NCBI GenBank assembly: GCA_030615045.1
Contig: JAUWZY010000038.1
Coordinates: forward strand, 1-8,185
Source: Chloroflexota bacterium
GTDB lineage: Bacteria > Chloroflexota > Dehalococcoidia > SZUA-161 > JAUWZY01
Length of the DNA stretch: 8,185 bases
Direction: 5' to 3'
In this document: in pieces, positions 1 through 5,751 of the stretch
Layout of the letters: each line of letters starts with the position of its first letter
Position numbering within the stretch: the stretch's first letter is position 1
The notes under the pieces: model-generated
The model's database searches: none
The model's input: the letters and a program-made list of their open reading frames with translations, nothing else
What the model was told of the DNA's origin: nothing
Translations under genes and position numbers: made by a program

Positions 1-274
1 GCATGAGCCTATAGGGCCAGAGCCAGAATGCTCCGCCCAGCTCATTGACGACAACGAGGTAATAGGAGCAGCACTCAGGACTAAAAAATGGTCGGCGCCG
101 CTCTACATCTCCATCGGGCACAAGGTAGACCTTGCCACCGCTTTGCAATGGGTGTTAAACTGTTGTCGCGGATACCGCCTGCCTGAGCCGACAAGACTTG
201 CTCATCTCGCCGCCGCGGGCAAGTTCAATGATGAGGAGCCGAAGGCGAAGAAGCATCAGGCAAGACTGTTTTGA
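1..274 (+). CDS. nfi: Endonuclease V, C-terminal part (gene starts before the window)
   Basis: Reading from base 2 (CAT GAG CCT ATA GGG...) gives 90 residues ending in TGA at 272-274. There is no start codon in the window, so this is the 3' end of a longer gene. The C-terminal signature of endonuclease V is clear: a beta-strand block reading EVIGAALRTK, then PLYISIGHKVDLATAL (the conserved G-H-x-x-D-L-x-T-A block), then CCRGYRLPEPTRLAH, the family's characteristic P-E-P-T-R-L-A segment. In the family, this enzyme nicks DNA (and often RNA) one base 3' of deoxyinosine or inosine and so starts repair of deaminated adenine. The catalytic acidic residues lie in the missing N-terminal part and cannot be checked. 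The reading frame is intact to the stop, and the tail is basic (KAKKHQARLF). prfB begins 10 bp downstream, so the two are probably co-transcribed. Confidence 0.92.
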   Translation, partial: HEPIGPEPECSAQLIDDNEVIGAALRTKKWSAPLYISIGHKVDLATALQWVLNCCRGYRLPEPTRLAHLAAAGKFNDEEPKAKKHQARLF

Positions 275-284
275 CGAAGGATAA

Positions 285-1377
285 ATGCAAGAGCAGAAGA
301 GAAGGCTTGACGAGTTAAAGACACGTATCAGCAGCATAATGGTGCATCTTTGACATCGCCGGCAAGGAAAAGAAGATCGCTCAGCTTGAAGCCCAATCGG
401 CTGAGCCTGAATTCTGGCAGGAGCAGGTCAAGGCACAGCAAGTCATGCGCCGGCTTTCCCAGCTTCAGGACACTGTAATCACCTGGCGCCAACTGGAAAA
501 GAAGGCCTCCGAACTCGCTGAGCTCATCGACTTAGCCCTGGCTGAGGGTGAGCGCTCCTTAGAAAGCGATACCTCCGCTGAGATAGCCCAACTCGAGCAT
601 CAATTAGACGATCTCGAATTTCAGCTGGCATTCAGCGGTGAGTATGACACCAGAAATGCCCTGCTCGCGGTGCATAGCGGCGCCGGTGGCACCGAATCTC
701 AGGATTGGTCCCAGATGTTGCTCCGGATGTATCTGAGGTGGGCGGAGCGCCGCGGCTTTGAGGCTGAGGTTCTTGACCTCTCGCCGGGCGAGGAGGCGGG
801 GGTCAAAAGCGCCCTGATCACAGTCAAAGGTGCTTATGCCTATGGCTATCTCAAAGCGGAGCACGGAGTACATCGCCTGGTTCGCCTTTCCCCCTTCGAT
901 GCCGACCACGCCCGCCACACCTCCTTCGCCCTGATCGAGGTCATGCCTGAAGTGGAGAGCGAGGTCAAGGTCAGCATAAACACCGATGAACTCAAGGTCG
1001 AGACCTTTCGCGCCAGTGGCCCGGGGGGACAGCATATGCAGAAGACCAGCACCGCAGTTCGCATCAGCCACCTGCCCACAGGGCTGGTTGCCTCCTGCCA
1101 GAACGAGCGCTCCCAGCTCAGGAACAAGGAGACAGCACTACGCATCCTGCGCTCCCGAGTCCTCGAGCTTGAGCTGGAGAAAAAGGCAGAGGAACAGGCG
1201 AAGTTAAAAGGGGAACATATCTCTGCCGGCTGGGGAAATCAGATCCGAAGCTATGTGCTCCATCCCTACAAGATGGTGAAAGACCACCGCACAGACTATG
1301 AAACAAGCGACGCTGCTGCTGTGCTCGATGGCGAGCTCGACGAGTTCATCAGGGCTTATCTGAAATCGACATTATGA
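285..1377 (+). CDS. prfB: Peptide chain release factor 2 (RF2), expressed through a +1 programmed frameshift
   Basis: RF2 terminates translation at UGA and UAA in the ribosomal A site. The gene is in two frames. ATG at 285 opens 22 codons that end at an in-frame TGA (351-353). A +1 slip on CTT-T moves reading to GAC at 352, and the frame then runs to TGA at 1375-1377. The joined product is 363 aa, close to the usual length of about 365. The N-terminal helical region is followed by the codon-recognition tripeptide SPF (residues 202-204, in HRLVRLSPFDADHARHTSFA) and the catalytic GGQ (247-249, in RASGPGGQHMQKTSTAVRI). SPF identifies RF2 rather than RF1. ATG 285 is preceded by in-frame TAA 282-284, so no earlier start is possible; GAAGGA at 276-281 is a close Shine-Dalgarno. 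Calling the gene only from the ATG at 445 would lose the first 53 residues. The gene itself ends in TGA. Confidence 0.97.
339..354 (+). promoter_or_regulatory. RF2 autoregulatory +1 frameshift site
   Basis: The bases read ATG GTG CAT CTT TGA C. CTT TGA C is the conserved slippery codon, stop and following C of prfB. When RF2 is scarce, UGA is decoded slowly and the peptidyl-tRNA slips from CTT to TTT, restoring the RF2 frame. In E. coli a Shine-Dalgarno-like AGGGGG lies 3 nt before CTT; here the same position holds GGTG (341-344), a weaker match that could still pair with the CACC of the 16S 3' end. The frame before the site (285-350) and the frame after it (352 onward) together give a complete RF2, so this is a programmed site and not a sequencing error. 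Confidence 0.95.
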
Positions 1378-1917
1378 ACCCTTTTTGAAATTGAGAAGCC
1401 CTTTGTCCCGCTCCCTCGGGGAGAATAAGCCACTTCCCTCCACAACTTCCGAAATCTCATTCGCTTCTAGATGGTGATCAGTTACTGAGAGGAAACCATC
1501 AGCCTTTAATACACGCTGTAGCTCTTTCAATAATGCTGGTTTATCTTTTATCATGTGAATTGTGTCGTAAAGCAGGACTACATCCACGCTTTCGTCTGGT
1601 AGCCCGGTATCCCCGTGAGAAGGGATTGCCGTGATATTGGTCAGCTTTTTCTTCCTGGCCTTTTTCTCCACAGCCTCTATGGCTAAGGGGTGAATATCCA
1701 AAGCATATACCTTTCCCTTTTCACCGACTATCTTGGCAGCGGGGATAGTATAGCTTCCGGGACCGCAGCCAAAGTCTAATACGGTTTGCCCTTCCCCGAT
1801 GCCAATCTTTTCCAGCTTTGCCCTCAGATTCCCATGCCACAAATCCCGAAACACATAGCCGAATGACATGAATTTGAAATGGCTGTCGGACATTGGTTCA
1901 TCTTGCTGCTCGCTCAT
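1372..1917 (-). CDS. Small class I SAM-dependent methyltransferase, substrate unknown
   Basis: The protein is 181 aa with a Rossmann-type methyltransferase fold. Motif I is LDFGCGPGSY (residues 47-56), which binds S-adenosylmethionine. An acidic residue ends strand 2 in VYALDIHPLA (D74). The post-motif region GLPDESVDVVLLYDTIH (105-121) and RVLKADGFLSVTDHH (135-149) resemble UbiE/Methyltransf_11-type proteins. I chose ATG 1917-1915 because it overlaps the pgsA stop as ATGA and has AAAGG (1929-1925) 7 nt upstream; an in-frame extension to 1998 would run deep into pgsA. There are no membrane segments, so it is probably cytosolic. Its position as last gene of the inositol-lipid operon suggests, but does not show, a lipid or headgroup substrate. 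A hand count of 1381-1620 gives about 46% G+C, lower than pgsA next door (about 59% in three sampled blocks). The stop TAA (1374-1372) lies inside the convergent prfB end. Confidence 0.85.
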   Translation of the reverse strand: MSEQQDEPMSDSHFKFMSFGYVFRDLWHGNLRAKLEKIGIGEGQTVLDFGCGPGSYTIPAAKIVGEKGKVYALDIHPLAIEAVEKKARKKKLTNITAIPSHGDTGLPDESVDVVLLYDTIHMIKDKPALLKELQRVLKADGFLSVTDHHLEANEISEVVEGSGLFSPRERDKGLLNFKKGS

Positions 1918-2513
1918 TTCCTTTCCTTTCTCGTCCTTTGCCAGACATAGACCAGGCGCTGGATCGCCGTCAGGTTGGTGCCCACTGCCAGAATCCATAG
2001 TACGACGAGGAGGGCGAGGTCGATCGGGCTCAAGATAAGCCCTAATGCCAGCAGGACAAGCCGCTCCGGCCTGGTGAACAGCCCAACCCCAGACTCAAGT
2101 CCCAATCCCTCAGCCCTGGCTCTTATGTAGCTGACCATCACCGAGCCGACAAAAACGGCGAAGATCAACAGGCTCTCTTGGAATGAGCCCTGAGCGGCAT
2201 AGAAAAACAACAGCCCAGAAAGCAGTGCTGCCTCGGAAAGACGATCGATAACGGAATCGAAGAGGGCACCAAATCTCGTCGTCCGCCCCGTGGCCCGTGC
2301 CAGCGCTCCATCGAGAAGGTCAAACCAGCCTGAGAACAGCACCAAAAAGCCGCCGAGGAAGAGATGCCCCGTAGCCAGAACCCAGGCAATAACAAGGCTG
2401 AGCAGGAAACCGATGATGGTTAGCGCATTTGGACTTAGCTTCGTTTTGGCAATGAGGCGGATTACGGGCCCGGTCAAATACCAAGCCAAGCTGCGACGAA
2501 TCTTAGCCAGCAC
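1914..2513 (-). CDS. pgsA: CDP-alcohol phosphatidyltransferase, probable phosphatidylinositol-phosphate synthase
   Basis: The protein is 199 aa, an integral membrane enzyme with about six hydrophobic segments. The complete CDP-alcohol transferase signature is present: D65-x2-D68-G69-x2-A72-R73-x8-G82-x3-D86-x3-D90, which binds the metals and CDP-diacylglycerol. SYIRARAEGLGL (128-139) and FTRPERL (146-152) resemble basic inositol-phosphate-binding regions that I recall from mycobacterial PgsA1, more than phosphatidylglycerolphosphate synthase. The inferred reaction is CDP-diacylglycerol plus inositol-3-phosphate to phosphatidylinositol phosphate and CMP, consistent with ino1 two genes upstream. 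The start is GTG 2513-2511, with three bases between it and the glycosyltransferase stop; AAGGGG in the end of that gene can act as ribosome binding site. The stop overlaps the methyltransferase start as ATGA. Phosphatidylglycerolphosphate synthase is the main alternative, less likely given context. Confidence 0.88.
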   Translation of the reverse strand: MLAKIRRSLAWYLTGPVIRLIAKTKLSPNALTIIGFLLSLVIAWVLATGHLFLGGFLVLFSGWFDLLDGALARATGRTTRFGALFDSVIDRLSEAALLSGLLFFYAAQGSFQESLLIFAVFVGSVMVSYIRARAEGLGLESGVGLFTRPERLVLLALGLILSPIDLALLVVLWILAVGTNLTAIQRLVYVWQRTRKERK

Positions 2514-2516
2514 CCA

Positions 2517-3647
2517 CTATTTCCCCTTCAGGTCGAGGCTCTGGTAGTAGTCCATTACCCTTTGCGCGACGCGCTCCCAGCTATAATCCTCCACCCGTTG
2601 TCTCCCCAGAGCCCCCATCCTCTCTCGCAGCGCCTTGTCTTCTAATAGCTGGCTGAGGGCAGCAGCAAGAGCCTTCTCATCTTTAGGCTTCACCAGCAGC
2701 CCATTAACGCCGTGGCTGACTAAGTTGGCATAGCCTTCAATGTCTGAGGCCACAATCGGCTTTGACACCGCCATAGCCTCCAGCAGGACAATGCCGAAGC
2801 TCTCCTTCCCTGTAGCCGGGGCACAAAAGATATCAGCGGCCTTATAATAGCGGGGCAGATCATCATCTGATACATAGCCGGTGAAAACGACGTCCGCCAA
2901 ACGCCATCTCGCCACAATCCTATCGTAATCCCGGCGCAGGTTCCCATCGGGGCCGACTACAATGAGCCGGGAGTGGGGAAACTCGCGCTTAATGCGGCGA
3001 TAAGCCCCCAATAAATGCCCGAGCCCCTTTCGCTTCTCCAGCCGACCGACGAACATGATATTCAGCTTCCCGTCGCAATACTCCTCGATCGGGGCCACAT
3101 CAGCGGAGAAATGCTTTAGATCGACGCCGTTGGGAATTATGGCATAATCCCCGGGGAAATAGCGGCTGGCGAACTCCATTGCCGGCTTGGACACAGCGAT
3201 CCTACCATCGAGCTTGTCAAACCATCGCTTGAGGCAAATAGGCTTCCAGAACCAGTAGCCCCAGCTCCGGCTCCGGGAGGCATGGAAGGTGCCCACGATC
3301 ACCGTTTCAGCGTAATGGACCACCGCAGTGCATAGAGGCGGAAACAGGGGCTCATGAATATGAATGAGGTCAAAACACTCTCGTTCTAAGACGTTTTTCA
3401 CCTGATGGGAGAAAAACAACCAGGGTGACACCGGAGCGCGGACAATAGAGCCGCTGGCATGGATCGAGATCGGCCGGCCAAGAAAGATAAAGTCATTGTT
3501 CTCCGGCACTTTATGGCGGCGGGAACAGGGGGCGATGATCTTGACAGTATGCCCCATGTTGGTGAAGCTCTCCCCCAACCGGGAGACATGCTCATTCACC
3601 CCACCGGGGAAGGCATAATCATAAGGAGAAACCAGGGCGATTTTCAC
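2517..3647 (-). CDS. GT4 glycosyltransferase, PimA-like (phosphatidylinositol mannosyltransferase candidate)
   Basis: The protein is 376 aa with a GT-B fold of two Rossmann domains. The N-terminal domain has SPYDYAFPGGV (7-17), whose PGGV loop matches PimA, then HIHEP (96-100), TFHAS (120-124) and GRIAVS (148-153). The C-terminal domain has IPNGVD (171-176), GRLEKRKG (201-208, with R202 and K207 in the place of the nucleotide-sugar phosphate ligands) and GKESFGIVLLEAMA (280-293), containing the GT4 E-x7-E motif E282/E290. These blocks match what I recall of actinobacterial PimA, which moves mannose from GDP-mannose to the inositol of phosphatidylinositol at the inner face of the membrane. The sugar donor cannot be read from sequence. 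The start is GTG 3647-3645, five bases after the ino1 stop, with AGGT close upstream. The stop is TAG, and pgsA starts three bases later. Gene order supports a role on an inositol lipid. Confidence 0.85.
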   Translation of the reverse strand: MKIALVSPYDYAFPGGVNEHVSRLGESFTNMGHTVKIIAPCSRRHKVPENNDFIFLGRPISIHASGSIVRAPVSPWLFFSHQVKNVLERECFDLIHIHEPLFPPLCTAVVHYAETVIVGTFHASRSRSWGYWFWKPICLKRWFDKLDGRIAVSKPAMEFASRYFPGDYAIIPNGVDLKHFSADVAPIEEYCDGKLNIMFVGRLEKRKGLGHLLGAYRRIKREFPHSRLIVVGPDGNLRRDYDRIVARWRLADVVFTGYVSDDDLPRYYKAADIFCAPATGKESFGIVLLEAMAVSKPIVASDIEGYANLVSHGVNGLLVKPKDEKALAAALSQLLEDKALRERMGALGRQRVEDYSWERVAQRVMDYYQSLDLKGK

Positions 3648-3652
3648 TTTAC

Positions 3653-4792
3653 CTATCGCGCCTTAGTCCGTCGTTTTGGATGTGAAGCTGAGGCTGCTAA
3701 GCCCACAGCGGATTCTGCCTGCAACTGCCCAGAGATGAATTCCTCAGTCATAATTCGAGCCTGCTCATCGGTATATTGTATCGGGGGCGACTTCATAAAA
3801 TAGGCTGAGGGGGCAACAAGAGCGCCACCGATCCCCCGATCTAAGGCCAGCTTACAGCACCTTATGGCATCGATGACCACCCCTGCTGAGTTCGGGCTAT
3901 CCCAGACCTCGAGCTTGAGCTCAAGATTTAATGGCACATCGCCAAAGCTGCGCCCCTCCATCCTGATGTAACATGACTTGCGATCCTTGAGCCAGGGCAC
4001 GTAATCGCTCGGGCCAATGTGGATATCTTCGGGGCTGAGTTCATAATCGAGCTGAGACGTGACAGCGTTGGTCTTAGAGATTTTCTTTGACTCCAATCGC
4101 TCCCGTTCCAACATGTTATAAAAATCGGTGTTACCGCCAAAGTTCAGTTGATAGCTCCGTTCCAGTTTGACCCCACGGTCTCGGAATAGCCTGGTGAGCA
4201 CCCGATGGGTGATGGTAGCTCCGACCTGGGACTTGATGTCATCCCCGATAATGGGCAAGCCTTTTTCGGCAAACCTTCCCTGCCAATACTGCTCCCGGGC
4301 GATGAACACAGGGATGCAGTTGATGAAGCTACAGCCAGCGGCAAGCACCTGCTCCACATACCACTTAGTTGCCTCTTCACTGCCAACAGGAAGGTAGCTG
4401 ACAACGACATCGGTTTCCCTCTCCCTGAGGATGCCTACAATATCTGCTGTAGGTCCAGGCGCCTTGGTGATGATCCGAGATAGATACTTACCTAACCCGT
4501 CATGGGTCATGCCTCGTTCAACCACTACGCCGGTAGCAGGGACATCGGCGAATTTAAAAGTATTATTAGGCGAGGTGAAAATGGCTTCAGCCAAGTCCTT
4601 GCCCACCTTATTCTTATCGATGTCGAAGGCAGCGACGAAGTTGATGTCCCCGATGTGATAGCCACCCAAGCTGACATGCATAAGCCCAGGGATAAAGTCG
4701 TTCTCACTAGCGTTACGGTAATAACAAACACCTTGAACCAGAGAGGAGGCACAATTGCCAACCCCGATGATTGCTACGTTGATCTTGCCCAC
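3653..4792 (-). CDS. ino1: Inositol-3-phosphate synthase (bacterial/archaeal type)
   Basis: This enzyme converts D-glucose 6-phosphate to 1L-myo-inositol 1-phosphate (the same as D-myo-inositol 3-phosphate) through an NAD-dependent oxidation, aldol-type ring closure and reduction. The 379-aa length is typical of the short prokaryotic form. The NAD-binding turn is AIIGVGNCASSLVQG (7-21). Later blocks are VVVSYLPVGSEEATKWYVEQ (129-148), GDDIKSQVGATITHR (183-197), NFGGNTDFYNMLERERLESK (217-236) and KISKTNAVTS (237-246), all characteristic of the family's active site. The start is GTG 4792-4790; AAAGGAG (4809-4803) lies 10 nt upstream, a slightly long spacing, and no ATG lies between. The last ~20 residues are low-complexity and basic (HPKRRTKAR). 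It is the first gene of the operon, and its product feeds the PgsA-like enzyme two genes downstream. The stop is TAG. Confidence 0.95.
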   Translation of the reverse strand: MGKINVAIIGVGNCASSLVQGVCYYRNASENDFIPGLMHVSLGGYHIGDINFVAAFDIDKNKVGKDLAEAIFTSPNNTFKFADVPATGVVVERGMTHDGLGKYLSRIITKAPGPTADIVGILRERETDVVVSYLPVGSEEATKWYVEQVLAAGCSFINCIPVFIAREQYWQGRFAEKGLPIIGDDIKSQVGATITHRVLTRLFRDRGVKLERSYQLNFGGNTDFYNMLERERLESKKISKTNAVTSQLDYELSPEDIHIGPSDYVPWLKDRKSCYIRMEGRSFGDVPLNLELKLEVWDSPNSAGVVIDAIRCCKLALDRGIGGALVAPSAYFMKSPPIQYTDEQARIMTEEFISGQLQAESAVGLAASASHPKRRTKAR

Positions 4793-4828
4793 GCCCAGAA
4801 TGCTCCTTTCTTAGAATCGAGGACTAAC

Positions 4829-4857
4829 TTGCCCTGAAATAGGACCTATGCTATCCT
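4829..4857 (+). promoter_or_regulatory. Tentative promoter for the PHP gene
   Basis: In the 72 bp divergent gap between ino1 and the PHP gene, TTGCCC (4829-4834) and TATCCT (4852-4857) are 17 bp apart, each matching 4 of 6 bases of the sigma-70 consensus. Transcription would start close to the ATG at 4865, giving an almost leaderless message. This agrees with the lack of any Shine-Dalgarno before that ATG. The match is weak and could be chance. I found no convincing promoter for ino1 on the other strand in the same gap. Confidence 0.2.
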
Positions 4858-4864
4858 TAGCTCG

Positions 4865-5527
4865 ATGGTCTATGATTTCCACACCCATACCTTTTTCAGC
4901 GAGGGCTCCCTATCTCCGCTGGAACTGATATATAAAGCAATCATAAACAACTACAAAGCTATCGCCATCACCGACCACTCTGGCATCGGCTCCTTGGAAA
5001 GGCTAATCGCCGAAGTGACCAAGGATTGCGCCTTAGCCCAAGCCCATTGGGACATCATCGCCATCCCAGGGGTAGAATTGACCCTGGTGCCAGCAGCTGC
5101 TATTGCTGAGACAGCGAAGCAGGCCAAAGAGCTGGGCGCCCAACTGGTGGTCGTCCATGGCGAAACCGGCCTAGAACCGATAGAGCTAGGTACAAACTCG
5201 GCAGCAGTGAAATCGCCACATGTTGATATCCTGGCTCACCCTGGCCTGCTAAGCCTTGAGGAAGCCGCAACCGCAGCTGCCAATGGCGTCTTTGTCGAAA
5301 TCACGGCACGGAAATCGTACTCATCGCGCAACGGATATATAGCCAATTTAGCTCGACTTGCCGGGGCTAAACTCCTTATTAACTCCGATGCCCACGAGAA
5401 AGAAGAATTACTCACTGCAGCTTTAGCTCGAGCCACCGCTCAAGGCGCTGGCCTCGATGACCATGAAATCGAAACCGCCCTCGAGGCCAATCCTCGCTTG
5501 TTGCTGCAAAAATTGGGCCTGAGATGA
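4865..5527 (+). CDS. PHP-domain metallophosphoesterase
   Basis: The protein is 220 aa, a single polymerase-and-histidinol-phosphatase (PHP) domain with nothing added. The metal-binding motifs are all visible in order: H6-x-H8 in YDFHTHTFFSEG, D37-H38 in AITDHSGIG, E71 in IPGVELT, H98 in VVVHGE, H125 in ILAHPG, and D175-x-H177 in NSDAHEKEE. This set supports a multinuclear metal phosphatase or phosphodiesterase. Stand-alone proteins of this size are often annotated as histidinol-phosphatase-like, but no histidine genes are nearby and the substrate is unknown. ATG 4865 is the obvious start because the HxH motif begins at residue 6; there is no Shine-Dalgarno before it. It is transcribed away from ino1 and ends 29 bp from the convergent zinc-ribbon gene. 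There are no signal peptide or membrane segments. Confidence 0.88.
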   Translation: MVYDFHTHTFFSEGSLSPLELIYKAIINNYKAIAITDHSGIGSLERLIAEVTKDCALAQAHWDIIAIPGVELTLVPAAAIAETAKQAKELGAQLVVVHGETGLEPIELGTNSAAVKSPHVDILAHPGLLSLEEAATAAANGVFVEITARKSYSSRNGYIANLARLAGAKLLINSDAHEKEELLTAALARATAQGAGLDDHEIETALEANPRLLLQKLGLR

Positions 5528-5556
5528 GCCCGGACCTCTATGGCTACGCTGCTTTT

Positions 5557-5700
5557 TTAGCCCTTGCCGATTCTAAATACCTTGGTGCCGCAAGTAGGGC
5601 AGACATTTTGGATCGCCGGCTTGCCATTCTTCAAGGTCACGTTTCTCGGGTTCTTGATCTCCCTCTTCGCCCGGCACTTGAAGCAATAAGCCTGCGCCAT
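5557..5700 (-). CDS. Small zinc-ribbon protein, DUF5679-like
   Basis: A 47-aa gene starts at ATG 5700-5698 and ends with TAA at 5559-5557. Four cysteines form two knuckles, C6-x2-C9 (AYCFKCRAK) and C34-x2-C37 (VCPTCGTK), the pattern of a small zinc ribbon. The rest is basic, with 10 lysines and 4 arginines. From memory, the start MAQAYCFKCRAKREIKNP and the end TCGTKVFRIGKG match the DUF5679 family of short bacterial proteins; no function is established that I know of. A strong ribosome binding site, AAAGGAAGGGGGTGA (5718-5704), lies 3 nt upstream of the ATG and supports a real gene. It follows truB by 51 bp on the same strand, so it may be the last gene of the infB operon or have its own promoter. 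Nucleic-acid or ribosome binding is a guess from the basic zinc-ribbon character. Confidence 0.85.
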   Translation of the reverse strand: MAQAYCFKCRAKREIKNPRNVTLKNGKPAIQNVCPTCGTKVFRIGKG

Positions 5701-5703
5701 GCT

Positions 5704-5718
5704 TCACCCCCTTCCTTT
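5704..5718 (-). promoter_or_regulatory. Strong ribosome binding site of the zinc-ribbon gene
   Basis: On the minus strand the bases read AAAGGAAGGGGGTGA, followed by AGC and the ATG. GGGGGTGA pairs with all but one base of the anti-Shine-Dalgarno tail TCACCTCC. It is the strongest site in the window and decides the start of this short gene. Confidence 0.7.
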
Positions 5719-5751
5719 GTTGCTTAGACTACACTCTTTCCACCCCAAATG

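Noticed and set aside
155..337. Minus-strand 60-codon frame
   Set aside because: It is opposite the nfi end and the prfB frameshift leader, both supported by conserved sequence.
348..354. prfB frame break read as a sequencing error or pseudogene
   Set aside because: CTT TGA C is the known programmed slippery site of RF2, at codon 22-23, and joining the frames gives a normal-length protein.
1918..1998. Extended N-terminus of the methyltransferase by 27 codons
   Set aside because: The extension would lie within pgsA and looks like out-of-frame sequence. The ATGA-coupled start with its own ribosome binding site is better.
3459..3803. Plus-strand 114-codon frame
   Set aside because: It is a shadow of the glycosyltransferase and ino1 genes on the minus strand, with no motifs.
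5542..5562. Possible terminator hairpin (GGCTA...TAGCC) with a T run between the PHP and zinc-ribbon genes
   Set aside because: The stem is only 5 bp with an 11-nt loop, and the T run sits inside the loop, so it does not fit an intrinsic terminator.
5524..5727. Plus-strand 67-codon frame whose ATG overlaps the PHP stop as ATGA
   Set aside because: It lies opposite the zinc-ribbon gene, which has paired cysteine motifs and a strong ribosome binding site. The plus-strand translation shows no recognisable motif.
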